64,000 bases of DNA from Motacilla alba alba (taxonomy: Eukaryota; Chordata; Aves; Passeriformes; Motacillidae). Position numbers and translations under genes: made by a program. Position 1 is the stretch's first letter. Every line of letters starts with the position of its first letter. This document shows positions 40,501-49,668 of this stretch, piece by piece. The DNA is taken from the NCBI RefSeq assembly GCF_015832195.1, contig NC_052034.1, forward strand, positions 3,497,501 to 3,561,500. Reading direction: 5' to 3'. The notes under the pieces were generated by a model. The model searched no databases, was not told the origin of the DNA, and saw only the letters and a list, made by a program, of their open reading frames with translations.

Positions 40501-43500
40501 AATTTTCCACAGAGAAATAGGCATTTTATTAACTTGAGTTTTTCATTGCTTTTAGCTGGAGTATCTTCTGGGAAGTCAGCAAATCACGAAAGGAAGAACA
40601 CACTTACTCCAACACAGAGGGAGAGTGTGCCAGCAAAATCTCCAGTCCCAGGGGTTGATCCTGTAGTGGCTCACAGTCCTTTTGACCCTCACCACAGAGG
40701 AGCAACTCCTGAAGTCTACAGGGGTCACCTCCCTCCCCATTTAGATCCTGCTATGCCATTTCACAGGGCTCTGGATCCTGGTAAATACATTTGTGTTGGC
40801 TATTTTTAGTTTTAGAAATACTGTGAGCTTTGATGCACAGAAAGGACACCTTTATGAGGCAGTTATCAATGGCCAGATATAATTTCTAAAGTCTTAAGTA
40901 TTTATTGCTATGGTTTGATATCAGTTTAGGGGTGATTTAATATCTAACCAAGAAACTTGGTGAATTAGTATTGTATAATGCTGTAACTTCCCTTCAGAGC
41001 TGCCTGAAGCTTGCTTCTGTTTTGTTAAAAAGTTCACAGTATTTATAGAAAGGTATTCATGGAATGTATTAAAAGCTTTCAGAAAAGCTTTGCAAAGGAT
41101 GTGGAAGAGGCTAGAGAATTAAAGTGTAATTCTATATAATTATATATAGACTTATATATTCTAAGTAAGTCCTCTGTTCAAGACTGATTATTTTCACTAA
41201 AGGATTATCAGGTGATATTAAATACAGTGACTTCCTTTTAACCTATCCCTCAGTTTACTTCTGTGAGGTGTTTTCTACCTTCTTCAGGTATTTCAGCCTT
41301 TTACATTTTCAGAATTTCAGGATTTATAGTTCTATTAAAGTCATTTCTCCAGTCTGGATTGTTTAGCACTTTCAGTGTGCATGCAGAGCAGAAATTCAAT
41401 AAACCACCAGTATTAAAATGCTATTTTCACTCATTTGCCACCAACCAGAGAGACTCGATACCACCTCTCATTGAAGCTTTACAAACACCTGAAAGTTCTG
41501 TTTAATCCAGAATCATCCTGCTTCCTAAATGCCTCCTTTTCCCTCCTTTCACCCTCAGCTGCTGCTGCTTACCTGTTCCAAAGGCAGCTGTCCCCCACGC
41601 CGGGGTACCCCAGCCAGTACCAGCTGTATGCCATGGAGAACACGCGCCAGACCATCCTCAACGACTACATCACCTCCCAGCAGATGCAAGTCAACCTCCG
41701 GCCTGATGTCACCAGGGGATTGTCCCCCAGGGAGCAAACTTTGGCACTGCCTTATGCAGGAGCACGAGGTGGGCCTGGCTGTCTTTCTGTAATCCTCTGA
41801 AAAGTGTGTTTTGGCTGTGCCAGCTGTGGTTTGGATGCACTCGTACAAGGCCGTGTGTATGAATGTGTTCATCCTCTAGTGAGCATGGATGTCTGACAGC
41901 TCGTTTGGAAACTGCCTTTTGTGGAAAGGAAAACCAGCTCTATAATCAATATTTTTTAAGGAGAAGTCTCTGAGAGTTACTGGTGTTTAAGAGCCAGATT
42001 GTTTTCTACTTGTTTAAATTGATGATCAGAACCATATTTAGCTCACCATCAAACTTTAGAAAAGAGAATTATATCAAAATGATAACTTCTTTAAAAGGAA
42101 TATAAAAGCAACAGCCGGAAGTGTAATGTTTGTGATAACAAAGCTGATTGTTTTATTTTTTGGGTAATACCCAAAATTGCTAAAAGATGGGATTATTGAA
42201 TAGAAGTGTAGTGCATTTTTCCAAAGGGCAATTAAAGGGAACGCTACAAATGCAAATTCTGACTTTATATGTTCCTAAATTGCTGATTGTCAGATCTAAG
42301 AGAGTATAACCAGCTGGTTATACTGGTTATATAGCTCTACACTTGCCCTATTCTTGTATTTTCTCCACCAAACATTCATTGCTGACTGTGTAGGTCATGT
42401 CCTGGAGTGGCCATTCTCATGTGTGTCATCTCCTGACAGGAATCATTGACCTGAACAATATGGCCCCCACTATCTTAGTGCCTCATCCTGGAGGAACCAG
42501 CACCCCACCCATGGAGAGAATCACATATATCCCTGGCACCCAGCTTACCTTCCCTCCCAGGCCTTACAACCCTGCTTCTCTGTCACCAGGTAAGAGCTCT
42601 CATGGCTTGGTGATGGCTTTAATTGTCAGACGTGCTGAGAGAATTGACCATCTTTATTCAGCTTTCATCAATGCCATCTTTTGATGTTTTCTCAGGAGAT
42701 ACTTTTTGCATGCACCTCTCACTTGGATAGCAAAGGGGTTTTGCTGATATCCTGTGTAGTTACAGTAGAAGCACTGTCAGATTCTGAATTTGCCTCATTC
42801 TGTCAGGTCTTTATTTGTAGTAATTTGATTATAATTCACTAACCCCACTTTACATGTGTTGAAGGGTAGAATTGGGGTCTAGAAGCTGTGTAGCTTCTAA
42901 CTGTCTAGAACCACTTTAGTAAAAGGCTTTTGAGCCTTCCACTGTATGTTAAGCTTTTGTCTTCCTAGATAAGTGAATAGTCTTGAGTGGAATTAAAATG
43001 TATTTGGGAAATTTTGCAGTAAGCGTATGGCAAAATATATAGGCAAGTGTTTACATTGCCATGCTACACTTAAGTAAATTTTTTTGCTCCTTCATTTTAC
43101 CTTGTGGACCTTCCAGGACACCCCACACACCTGGCAGCTTCTGCAGCTGCAAATGCTGAAAGGGAACGGGAAAGGGAAAGGGAGAAGGAACGGGAAAGGG
43201 AGAGGGAACGTGAGCGAGAGCGGGAGAGAGAACGAGAACGAGAGAGGGAGAGAATCACCTCAGTCCCTGCTGAACTCTATCTCCGACCAGGTGAGGGCAC
43301 ATGGATATACTGGGATCACTTGTCTTGTAAACTGTAACTGCTCATTTTATGCAGTCACTGTTAGCAAATACCATTTACAGTTTGCTTTGCACTTCAGGCA
43401 TGTTCCTGTTTCCAGCAGTTCTGGTCATAATTGCAATTTCTACAACTTCTTGAACTTTCTCTCAGAGCAATGTAGCACCAAAAGAGGAGTGAATCCTCAT

Positions 43501-46500
43501 TGTCACTAGCACAGCTTGCATGTCATTTAGAGCATTGTGAACAAGTTTAAATCTTTAATACATACCATCACATCCAGAGTGGTAGAGACAGCTGGGAAGG
43601 CATGTGGGGAAGACAGCATGGATACATAGTCCTGCTTTGTTATAAGAGTATCCAGAGTGGTGGAGACAACTGGGAAGGGATGTGGAGAAGACAGCATGGA
43701 TACCTAGTCCTGCTTTGTTTTATAAGAGTATCCAGAGTGGTAGAGACAGCTGGGAAGGGATGTGGAGGAGACAACATTGATTTATAGTGCTACACTGTTG
43801 TAAGAGTAATAATTTCTTTTTGTGTGCTCCCCTCCACTCTGTCCTGCAGGTGCAGAGCAGCCCGGCAGACCAGGCAGTCACGGATACGTCCGGTCCCCAT
43901 CCCCCTCTGTCAGAAGCCAGGAAAACATTCTGCAGCAAAGGCCAAGTATATTCCAAGGAACCAATGGGACAAGTGTAATCACACCTTTGGATCCTGCTGC
44001 TCAGCTACGTATCATGTATGTTTTAGAAGTTAATGTGGCACAGATATCTGTTCTAATATTCAGCTTATTTAAAAGTGCATTCAGGGTAAAGGATATTTCA
44101 CTCTATGAAATACAGTGGATTATTGGATATATCAGAGCATTTTCATCAGTGCATTTTGGGTAGAAATTAGTGTCAGACAAACTTTGCTTTATTGTGTTCA
44201 TGGCTCTAGTTCGTTCTGTGTGATGTAATTGAGGCTATTGAACGTTTTCCCACAGGCAGCTCACCCCTGGAGCTCCCTCTATCACTCAAGGCTTGCCAGC
44301 TTCCCGTTACAACACTGCTGCTGATGCCCTGGCAGCACTCGTGGATGCTGCAGCCTCTGCCCCTCAGATGGAAGTTGCCAAAGCAAAGGAGAACAAGCAC
44401 GAAGGAACCAGGATAGAGGAGAACATGGGCCGCAGGTCAGCTGTGGTGACTGAGCAGCAGCAGATGGAGCAGAAGACCCTGGAGGTAGAAAAGAGGCCTG
44501 TGCAGTGCCCCTATACATCTGCAAATTACTCTGGTGGCAAGTCCCAGGGACAGACTTCATCAGTAGTCTATTCAGAGGCTGGTAAAGAGAAAGGACCTCC
44601 TCCTAAATCCAGGTACGAGGAAGAGCTGAGAACTCGAGGAAAGACCACAATTACTGCTGCTAACTTCATAGATGTGATCATCACTCGCCAGATTGCTTCA
44701 GACAAGGATGCTCGAGATAGGGGCTCTCAAAGTTCAGATTCTTCCAGTAGTTGTACGTATCTTAGTAACTCTCTACTTCTTTGCTGTCTGTCTTAGCCTT
44801 TAGGGAAATGATGTGAAATGATTCAGATGTTTAATGATAAAATATTCAGCTCTGCAAAGCAGAAGCACTTGATAGACAAATACAGTTTTTGCACATAGTT
44901 ACTCTTGCAAAATCAGAGTTGTTTGCTTTATTCAGATTCCATGCTGCAGCATGAATGCAGGATCATAAGAGTAACCTTTTCAGAAGTCAGGAAACTGAAA
45001 ATTACTTGGTTTATGTTAGAAACACTGTTTCATGAAAGTATTTGTATCACCATGGTTAGCATGAAAAGGCAACAGTGTTTTGACTTTCATTCACTGGTGC
45101 CATTTTACTGGAAGAACTGGTGTTGCTAAGTATAGGCAACAAAATTTTTCTGTCATATTTACATCTTATTCCACAACCTTTGCTTGATATTCAGTGTCCT
45201 CACACCGGTATGAAGCTCCTGGAGATGCCATTGAGGTGATCAGCCCTGCAAATTCACCTGTACCTGCTCAAGAAAAGCTACAGCCCTATCAACAAGAGAC
45301 ACCCAAACCAAGCCAGGCAGAGAGTAAGTTCATCTGCATGTGGAAATATTCTCACAGTCACCTTTTTTAGATTTGTAAGCGCAGAAGTTTCAAACCTTGA
45401 AGCTTAACAGTGTGACCTTTTCTGTTTCAAGCAGCTGACCCCAACAGGCCATACGAGGGCCCCATTCACCGCTACAGGACACAACAGGAGCCCCCCTCAC
45501 CCCAGCAACCTCCACCTCCCTCTTCCCAGGCAGAGGGGATGGCACACGTGCCCAGGACCCATCGGCTCATCACCCTTGCTGATCACATCTGTGTAGGTTT
45601 TGTAATTATGGCTTTTATTTGAGAGTATTGCAAAATATTGTATGTGAATTTCTAACCTCATTTGTTGCCATCAGGCTCGTCTAGTTCATGAATACCTACA
45701 CTGTGGCCAGTGTCTAATCAAAACCTCTTTTCTATTTCTTTTGGTGACATCCAGCAAATTATCACACAAGACTTTGCTAGAAACCAAGCAGCTTCTCAGG
45801 CCTCTTTGCAGCCTCCCACCACTACATTCCAGAATTCCACCCCTGCTCCAACGCCTGTTTCTGGCCGGGCAAAGACTTCGAACCGCTACAGCCCCGAGGC
45901 GCAGCCCCAGCCCGTGCACCACCAGCGGCCAGGGGCCAGAGTGTCCCCTGAGAACCTCTCTGACAAGGCCAGGGGAAGGTAATGCAGGGATTCAGTCTAA
46001 CTGCAAGTTTAATTGATGCCCAGATATGATATTGATATAAAATAGTGCAGTAATCTTGGTGGAGATTGGAAGTAAAGGTGCCTTTTGATCTTATTTTTAG
46101 GCAGTTTGTCTCTTCCTCTTTCACCAATTGCTTGGCTCCATAACATAACTTATAACTGTTTTCTCTTTGCTACTTCTTTTAATTTCCAGTCTTTAGAGGG
46201 CTGAAAACATTTAATAACCTAAAACTTCCAGAGTTGTTATGGTCAATGCATTGTCATCTTTTTAAGATCACCAAGCTTACTAAAGCATGTAACATATAAC
46301 TACAAGTAAGCAGTTATGTAGGAACTGTAAAATTACATGAGTGAACTGCTGCTGTTCATGCATTGAGAGTAATTATCTGTCTCTGAATCGTGGATGTAGG
46401 CCTGGAAAATCTCCAGAGAGGAGTCATGTCCCCTCAGAGCCCTACGAGCCAATCTCGCCACCTCAGGTCCCGGTTGTACATGAGAAACAGGAAAATGTTC

Positions 46501-49500
46501 TTTTGCTTTCCCAAAGAACTGAGCCTACTGAACAGAGGTAGGTGTAAAACTGACTTTAAAAACATATTCTGAATCTTTGTGCTGCAAACTGTTTCTTTAT
46601 TAAAGAGCAGTTCAACTGACCTTCCTCTGGTGCCACTGGCAAGTTGTTAATCACTGTCAATCCTTCTGCACTAACATCCAAAACTTGCAATTTGGGAGGT
46701 GCTTTGGGAAGGCTGAGGGAAAGGTCACATGTTGCTGCTCTGTCTTAAGTTTCTTGGTGCAAGCAGAGTGTTCTGTGTCACATCTGAGAGAATATTAGAG
46801 TGAAACTCCTCATGGTTGCCAGTTCTGTAAAACTGAAGTGAGTTTTGAGAAAGGTCACAGTTTTTATTAAATCATTCAGTCTTCTCCTGCCTGGTTGGAT
46901 TCCTGGATACTGTCCCGGTGGAGAGGGGAGGAACCCAGGCTTCCAGCACTCATGGTGCTGGAGCAGTTAATCACTTGAAATACCACTAAGCTAAGAGGTT
47001 CCAGGAGGAGAGAAGTGGGGTGTCATGCATGGGGCAGCCCTGTCCCAGTCTGTCAGATCAGCACCACAAAACAGCACCTTCACGGCTCCCTGGCAGTGCT
47101 GGTGTCTGCAAACGTGTGGGAGATGCACACTGGAGTGGGTGCTCCTGTATTTGCCCTGGTGAGGAAGAAAGAGCACCCCAAGTACTTATTTAAGCCTGAT
47201 GCTGTAAAACTGATTGTAATTTTCTTGGTGTTTTCAACTCTGCAGTTGCTGCCGGGCTGTCATAGCCCATAATGGATGTTAGGTAGATGCAAAGGGATTT
47301 CCAGGAACATGGCTGGGGATATTGCACTTTTTAGAAACATAGGGATCTTGGGCTAAGAAATCTAGATTATTTTTTACTTCATTTTTAGATTATTTTTTAA
47401 TTTACGTATGAGTTGTTTGGTTTTTTAATTTAAGGTTATTTGTCAGATTGCTGCTGCTTAAGCAAACTCAGTTACTATTGAGCCCCCCAGTGTTCATATC
47501 ACTGTTAGTGGTTTCTGCCTGACTGCTTTTGGGAAGATTTAAATGTGCATCTTACAAGTTCTGTCTCTTTGACACGTGTTGGTCTTGGCAGGACTGACTC
47601 TCGCTCTCCAGGCAGTATCAGTTACCTGCCTTCGTTTTTCACCAAACTTGAGAACACTTCACCAATGGTGAAATCCAAGAAACAGGAGATATTTCGAAAG
47701 CTGAACTCATCTGGTGGAGGTGACTCTGACATGGGTATGCAGGACTTGCCTTTTCACTCAATTTTTCCAGCTTAAGCTTCATGTGACTTCCACCTGCAGA
47801 TGTCCTGACCTAAATATGATCAAATAATACAAATTTATATAAATCTATTAATAAAAAACACGTATAATAATTTATATATTTATATATAACCATAGAACTA
47901 GAAGGTTAGGGTTTTTTTAATATACTGTTGTATGTAGGACTGTCACATCATTTTAACACTTAAATTAAGAGGTGAAAACCACATAATTAATGAGAGAGTT
48001 GTTAAAACCTGACATTATTCTAACTAACTCTGTCTGTAATTTGCTTTGTATCAATACTACACATTTTCCTGCTTGGAAAGGTGTCTTGAAACTAAATAGT
48101 TTGTGTTTTCTTGGCCCTTATGATTATGTCTTTTAAACAGCATTTTAATATAATTCCAGTAATGAACACTGACATTGTGGAATATGATACTAGAATTACA
48201 TTTTTGCTCTTTTTTTTTTTTGTGCAGTAGGGCTACTGCTGATCACTTAGTGATCATCAGTACTAAAAAAATTCAGTGAAATGTTGTGTTTTAATTGCAG
48301 CAACTGCTCAGCCAGGGACTGAAATATTCAATTTGCCAGCAGTCACTACCTCAGGTAAGTTCTTCCATAAAAGAAACAACATATGTTTCAGAAAAATGTA
48401 ATGTCTTTAATACCTTAAATTTATACTCTTTGGGGAGTCCAGTAAAAGAGGAAAATAGTGCAAATTTAAAAGCTAATATCCTACATGAAAACTTATTTCC
48501 TGCACCATAAGGGAAAGCAAAATGACCAAATCTTTCCCCACACCCCTTTGTAATTTCTCTGAGGTACACTTTTTGCCTCCCTTCCCACCTTTCCCTGTGT
48601 TTTCTCCTCTCTCCCAGGTGCAGTCAGTTCTAGGGGTCACTCCTTTGCAGATCCTGCCAGTAATCTGGGTCTGGAAGACATTATTAGGAAAGCACTGATG
48701 GGAAACTTTGATGACAAGAGTGAGGAGCACGGAGTCGTCATGTCCCAGCCTCTCGCGGTGGCTCCGGGCAGCTCCGGCGCCGCGGTACCGGCGAGTAACG
48801 AGACACGTAGGGAAGAAGCCAATCCATCTCCAAATTCAGGTATTGCAGCTCCCAAATATCCCAGGGCCTTAAAGAAAATAAATAAATCAAGGGTTTGAAT
48901 AACGTGGTAGCACTGAACATCACTGTCTTTCCTCTGTAATTGGCAGAGGTGGTGTTTGTGTTTATCGTCCTGGCTTTTCCAACAACACGGATGGAACTGG
49001 AAAAGGAGAACAGGGTGTATTGGATACCTAAAGCTTCTCAGTGTTACCTGATAATTTCTAGAAACAAACACACAGAGGCTAAAGTGTTGTTGGTGAAATC
49101 TGTCCCTTCTGTTGCCAGGTGGGGCAGTCAGCAAGCAGAAGCTCATCGGCAAGTCAAACAGTAGGAAGTCAAAGTCTCCAATTCCTGGGCAGGGATATTT
49201 GGGAACTGAAAGACCTTCCTCTGTCTCATCTGTACATTCAGAAGGGGACTACCACAGACAGACTCCAGTGTGGGCCTGGGAAGACAGGCCTTCATCAACA
49301 GGTGAGGAACAGGCTTCTTTCAAAGGTGTTTGCAGTCTCAGATGTTGCACTGTAACGCTGGATATTGGCCACAAGTTCTCAGCACGTGGGGCTTTTCTGC
49401 AGTGGATTTTCTGCTAATTGTCACAACCCAGGCCAACACAGATCTCTGAGAACAGCTCATGTTTTTGCCTTTTGATGCAGGTTCCACCCAGTTTCCGTAC

Positions 49501-49668
49501 AACCCTCTGACCATGAGGATGCTGAGCAGCACCCCCCCGACCTCCATCGCCTGTGCCCCCCCGTCCATGAGCCAAGCAACCACTCACCCACAGAACAGGA
49601 TCTGGGAGCGAGAGCCTGCACCACTGCTTTCAGCACAATATGAGACTCTGTCTGACAGTGATGACTGA
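10460..49668 (+). CDS. NCOR1: NCOR1, nuclear receptor corepressor 1 (46 coding exons)
   Basis: NCOR1 is a nuclear scaffold that recruits HDAC3, TBL1/TBL1XR1 and GPS2 to unliganded nuclear receptors and other repressors. Coding exons: 10460-10567, 11830-11966, 13471-13666, 14602-14784, 16644-16757, 18043-18099, 18544-18596, 19327-19393, 19770-19942, 21887-21977, 22497-22675, 23121-23175, 23357-23458, 27882-28012, 28506-28723, 29782-29844, 30194-30333, 31052-31178, 31836-32391, 33103-33232, 33512-33707, 34261-34431, 34601-34761, 35152-35272, 35376-35477, 35960-36057, 36819-36987, 37420-37560, 38796-38879, 39346-39602, 39708-40068, 40556-40780, 41559-41768, 42440-42589, 43117-43290, 43850-44015, 44256-44752, 45195-45323, 45435-45592, 45755-45978, 46400-46537, 47592-47734, 48301-48354, 48618-48839, 49119-49301, 49481-49668. 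All have AG/GT borders and the summed length is 7602 nt, an exact 2533 codons plus TGA. Human NCOR1 is 2440 residues; part of the excess is a 57-codon cassette exon. NCOR2/SMRT was considered, but the N-terminal, SANT and C-terminal sequences match NCOR1 much better. Confidence 0.97.
11830..18099 (+). CDS. NCOR1: NCOR1 N-terminal repression region: poly-Q and coiled coil (coding exons 2-6)
   Basis: Exons 11830-11966, 13471-13666, 14602-14784, 16644-16757 and 18043-18099 encode about residues 37-265. In order they give an [13 protein letters not shown] segment, eight glutamines followed by [13 protein letters not shown], an ESKRPRLEQ stretch, and a heptad-like charged helix ([20 protein letters not shown] onward, about residues 177-215). 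They end with the [20 protein letters not shown] segment. In human NCOR1 this region is repression domain 1, where TBL1-type WD proteins and GPS2 bind; that role is family knowledge. Introns between these exons are 0.9-1.9 kb and show no other gene. Confidence 0.93.
11893..11916 (+). repeat. (CAG)8 microsatellite in NCOR1 coding exon 2
   Basis: Eight uninterrupted CAG codons encode the short glutamine tract before LRRRPS. Human NCOR1 has a similar Gln tract here. Confidence 0.95.
17011..17036. repeat. AT/CA-rich dinucleotide repeat
   Basis: A short composite of AT repeats, ACACAC and AT repeats in the NCOR1 intron after coding exon 5. Confidence 0.7.
18544..21977 (+). CDS. NCOR1: NCOR1 basic helical linker before SANT1 (coding exons 7-10)
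   Basis: Exons 18544-18596, 19327-19393, 19770-19942 and 21887-21977 encode about residues 266-393. The segments include [17 protein letters not shown], a basic [19 protein letters not shown] run, a long charged helix ([20 protein letters not shown] onward) and [20 protein letters not shown]. Helical content and charge fit the second predicted coiled coil of NCOR proteins. Exon 8 ends at CGG|GTAAGA, and exon 9 splits an Arg codon with exon 10. The 1.9 kb intron before exon 10 is AT-rich and without visible features. Confidence 0.93.
22497..23458 (+). CDS. NCOR1: NCOR1 SANT1 / deacetylase-activating domain (coding exons 11-13)
   Basis: Exons 22497-22675, 23121-23175 and 23357-23458 encode about residues 394-505. 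The start ([20 protein letters not shown]) is the DAD-specific N-terminal extension. The SANT1 repeat begins near Trp442 ([13 protein letters not shown]), continues through [18 protein letters not shown], and ends with [19 protein letters not shown]. By family knowledge this domain binds and activates HDAC3 with an inositol phosphate in the interface. The conserved Lys/Arg and Tyr residues of helix 3 are intact. One substitution relative to my memory of human is Asn for Ser just before VPDC. Confidence 0.95.
23459..27881. other. 4.4-kb NCOR1 intron containing a CR1 fragment
   Basis: This is the largest fully contained NCOR1 intron here. It separates the SANT1 exons from the acidic-linker exons. 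Apart from the CR1 3' end at about 26090-26226 it contains no exon I can support, no CpG island and no long tandem repeat. Confidence 0.8.
26090..26226 (+). mobile_element. CR1 non-LTR retrotransposon, 5'-truncated 3' end
   Basis: The stretch reads as the classic avian CR1 tail: a GGGCTTGGAGCAACCTG segment, then GTCCCTGCCCATGGCAGGGG, a TTGGATGATCTTTAAGGTCC segment, CCAAACCATC, and the terminal ATTCTATGATT. Only the last 130-140 bases are present, the usual outcome of 5'-truncated CR1 insertion. It lies sense to NCOR1 in the intron after coding exon 13. The left boundary is approximate. Confidence 0.88.
27882..28723 (+). CDS. NCOR1: NCOR1 acidic/basic low-complexity linker between SANT domains (coding exons 14-15)
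   Basis: Exons 27882-28012 and 28506-28723 encode about residues 506-622. Exon 14 is dominated by Glu/Lys ([15 protein letters not shown] and a run of [15 protein letters not shown]). Exon 15 adds a basic [19 protein letters not shown] patch, an alanine run (about residues 600-607) and a proline run before SANT2. The Glu-Lys part looks slightly longer than in human, with an extra VEEKVEE-type unit; that comparison is from memory. Confidence 0.93.
29782..30333 (+). CDS. NCOR1: NCOR1 SANT2 domain (coding exons 16-17)
   Basis: Exons 29782-29844 and 30194-30333 encode about residues 622-689. The SANT2 repeat starts at [19 protein letters not shown] and continues with [20 protein letters not shown] and [12 protein letters not shown]. 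The three helix-anchoring aromatic positions (W, W, F/Y) are present. By family knowledge SANT2 contributes to histone-tail interaction and works with the DAD. Exon 16 is only 63 nt and ends in phase 1, shared with exon 17 through a Gly codon. Confidence 0.95.
31052..32391 (+). CDS. NCOR1: NCOR1 disordered acidic region (coding exons 18-19)
   Basis: Exons 31052-31178 and 31836-32391 encode about residues 690-917. Exon 18 is strongly conserved ([19 protein letters not shown], then an [18 protein letters not shown] run). Exon 19 is 556 nt and rich in Pro, Glu, Thr, Ser and Ala. It looks disordered, and few segments resemble human apart from the HSAEA, VRVPEN-like and [19 protein letters not shown] parts. 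No folded domain is visible. Confidence 0.92.
33103..33707 (+). CDS. NCOR1: NCOR1 central region, coding exons 20-21
   Basis: Exons 33103-33232 and 33512-33707 encode about residues 917-1026. Conserved segments are [52 protein letters not shown] and a charged helix [22 protein letters not shown] run of about 18 bases (32998-33015) lies in the intron upstream. Exon 21 ends WE-G|, where the next exon is a cassette. Confidence 0.93.
34261..34431 (+). CDS. NCOR1: NCOR1 symmetric cassette exon (57 codons)
   Basis: The exon has a good acceptor (ACCCTCCCAG) and donor (CAG|GTAAAG). It is 171 nt, phase 1 at both ends, so skipping or including it keeps frame. It reads [20 protein letters not shown], then a Ser/Pro-rich part with [14 protein letters not shown], ending AARYSVPP. 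The main human isoform, as I remember it, joins the flanking exons directly ([10 protein letters not shown]), so this looks like an optional exon. The long clean reading frame and conserved-looking sequence argue that it is real. Confidence 0.82.
34601..39602 (+). CDS. NCOR1: NCOR1 GSI/GTP-repeat region (coding exons 23-30)
   Basis: Exons 34601-34761, 35152-35272, 35376-35477, 35960-36057, 36819-36987, 37420-37560, 38796-38879 and 39346-39602 cover about residues 1083-1460. A short motif of the form G-S-I-[ST]-[QR]-G-T-P recurs about seven times, and four copies straddle an exon junction (GSISQ|GTP type). Other landmarks are [52 protein letters not shown] and [11 protein letters not shown]. 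The region is largely unstructured and lies in repression domain 3 of the family. Confidence 0.93.
39708..41768 (+). CDS. NCOR1: NCOR1 repression domain 3 continuation (coding exons 31-33)
   Basis: Exons 39708-40068, 40556-40780 and 41559-41768 encode about residues 1461-1725. Landmarks are [94 protein letters not shown] and [20 protein letters not shown]. The last segment is among the best conserved between NCOR1 and NCOR2. All three donors are phase 1. Confidence 0.94.
42440..43290 (+). CDS. NCOR1: NCOR1 coding exons 34-35, including an Arg-Glu repeat
   Basis: Exon 42440-42589 encodes [40 protein letters not shown] and the following SPG. Exon 43117-43290 encodes [13 protein letters not shown], then 32 residues of almost pure Glu-Arg alternation with a single Lys (about 43158-43253), then [12 protein letters not shown]. 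The repeat is a mixed-charge helix-prone tract. It appears about twice as long as the human one as I remember it. Confidence 0.93.
43158..43253 (+). repeat. Purine-rich GARCGN-type coding repeat encoding (Glu-Arg)n
   Basis: A near-pure purine tract of GAA/GAG and CGG/AGG/CGT/CGA/AGA codons encodes the Glu-Arg run in NCOR1 coding exon 35. Codons vary, so it is an imperfect hexanucleotide repeat, not a pure microsatellite. It is nevertheless a good candidate for length differences between individuals or species. Confidence 0.85.
43573..43808. repeat. Minisatellite, three copies of a 78-80 bp unit
   Basis: Three consecutive units begin TCCAGAGTGGTRGAGACARC at 43573, 43651 and 43731 and end with TAAGAGTA. 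Copies 1 and 2 differ by a few substitutions, copy 2 carries two extra T bases, and copy 3 is more diverged at its end. The array lies in the NCOR1 intron after coding exon 35 and stops about 40 bases before the next exon. Confidence 0.92.
43850..44752 (+). CDS. NCOR1: NCOR1 first receptor-interaction box (coding exons 36-37)
   Basis: Exons 43850-44015 and 44256-44752 encode about residues 1834-2054. They contain [20 protein letters not shown], a [13 protein letters not shown] segment, [20 protein letters not shown] and, near the end, [20 protein letters not shown]. The I-D-V-I-I core (44668-44682, about residues 2027-2031) is the CoRNR box L/I-x-x-I/V-I of the family. This is the most N-terminal of the three boxes and in mammals is used chiefly by thyroid hormone receptor. 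Exon 36 ends with AT|GTATGT, so the Met codon is split. Confidence 0.95.
45195..45978 (+). CDS. NCOR1: NCOR1 second CoRNR box (coding exons 38-40)
   Basis: Exons 45195-45323, 45435-45592 and 45755-45978 encode about residues 2055-2225. The conserved segment [12 protein letters not shown] ends exon 39, and [11 protein letters not shown] begins exon 40, so the I-C-Q-I-I box is formed only after splicing across a 162-bp intron. Exon 39 has a tandem AAGCAG acceptor; the distal site gives a peptide that aligns with human, the proximal one adds an Ala. Exon 40 continues with [20 protein letters not shown] and [13 protein letters not shown]. Confidence 0.93.
46400..48354 (+). CDS. NCOR1: NCOR1 coding exons 41-43
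   Basis: Exons 46400-46537, 47592-47734 and 48301-48354 encode about residues 2225-2336. Segments are [80 protein letters not shown] and [15 protein letters not shown]. They are closely conserved in the family. Exon 43 is only 54 nt, phase 1 at both ends. The 1.05-kb intron after exon 41 and the 0.57-kb AT-rich intron after exon 42 hold nothing else recognisable. Confidence 0.94.
48618..48839 (+). CDS. NCOR1: NCOR1 third (C-terminal) CoRNR box, coding exon 44
   Basis: This exon encodes [20 protein letters not shown] then [20 protein letters not shown]. The L-E-D-I-I core (48671-48685, about residues 2355-2359) is the receptor-interaction helix that docks on retinoid and other unliganded receptors in place of an activation helix. 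The second half of the exon turns abruptly GC- and CpG-rich (about 48750-48810), encoding an Ala/Gly/Ser stretch that is less conserved. Confidence 0.95.
49119..49668 (+). CDS. NCOR1: NCOR1 C terminus, coding exons 45-46, and stop
   Basis: Exons 49119-49301 and 49481-49668 encode [60 protein letters not shown] and the terminal [18 protein letters not shown] before TGA at 49666-49668. The acidic C-terminal end is identical to that of known NCOR1 proteins, so the stop is certain. Confidence 0.97.

Noticed and set aside
43084..43509. Second open frame over the Glu-Arg repeat (Gly-Lys-rich)
   Set aside because: It is the alternate frame of a stop-free purine repeat; the Glu-Arg frame is fixed by both splice junctions.
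10460..49668. Assignment to NCOR2/SMRT instead of NCOR1
   Set aside because: The N terminus, SANT linker and C terminus (ending in SDSDD), plus TTC19 and ZSWIM7 as neighbours, fit NCOR1 and not NCOR2.
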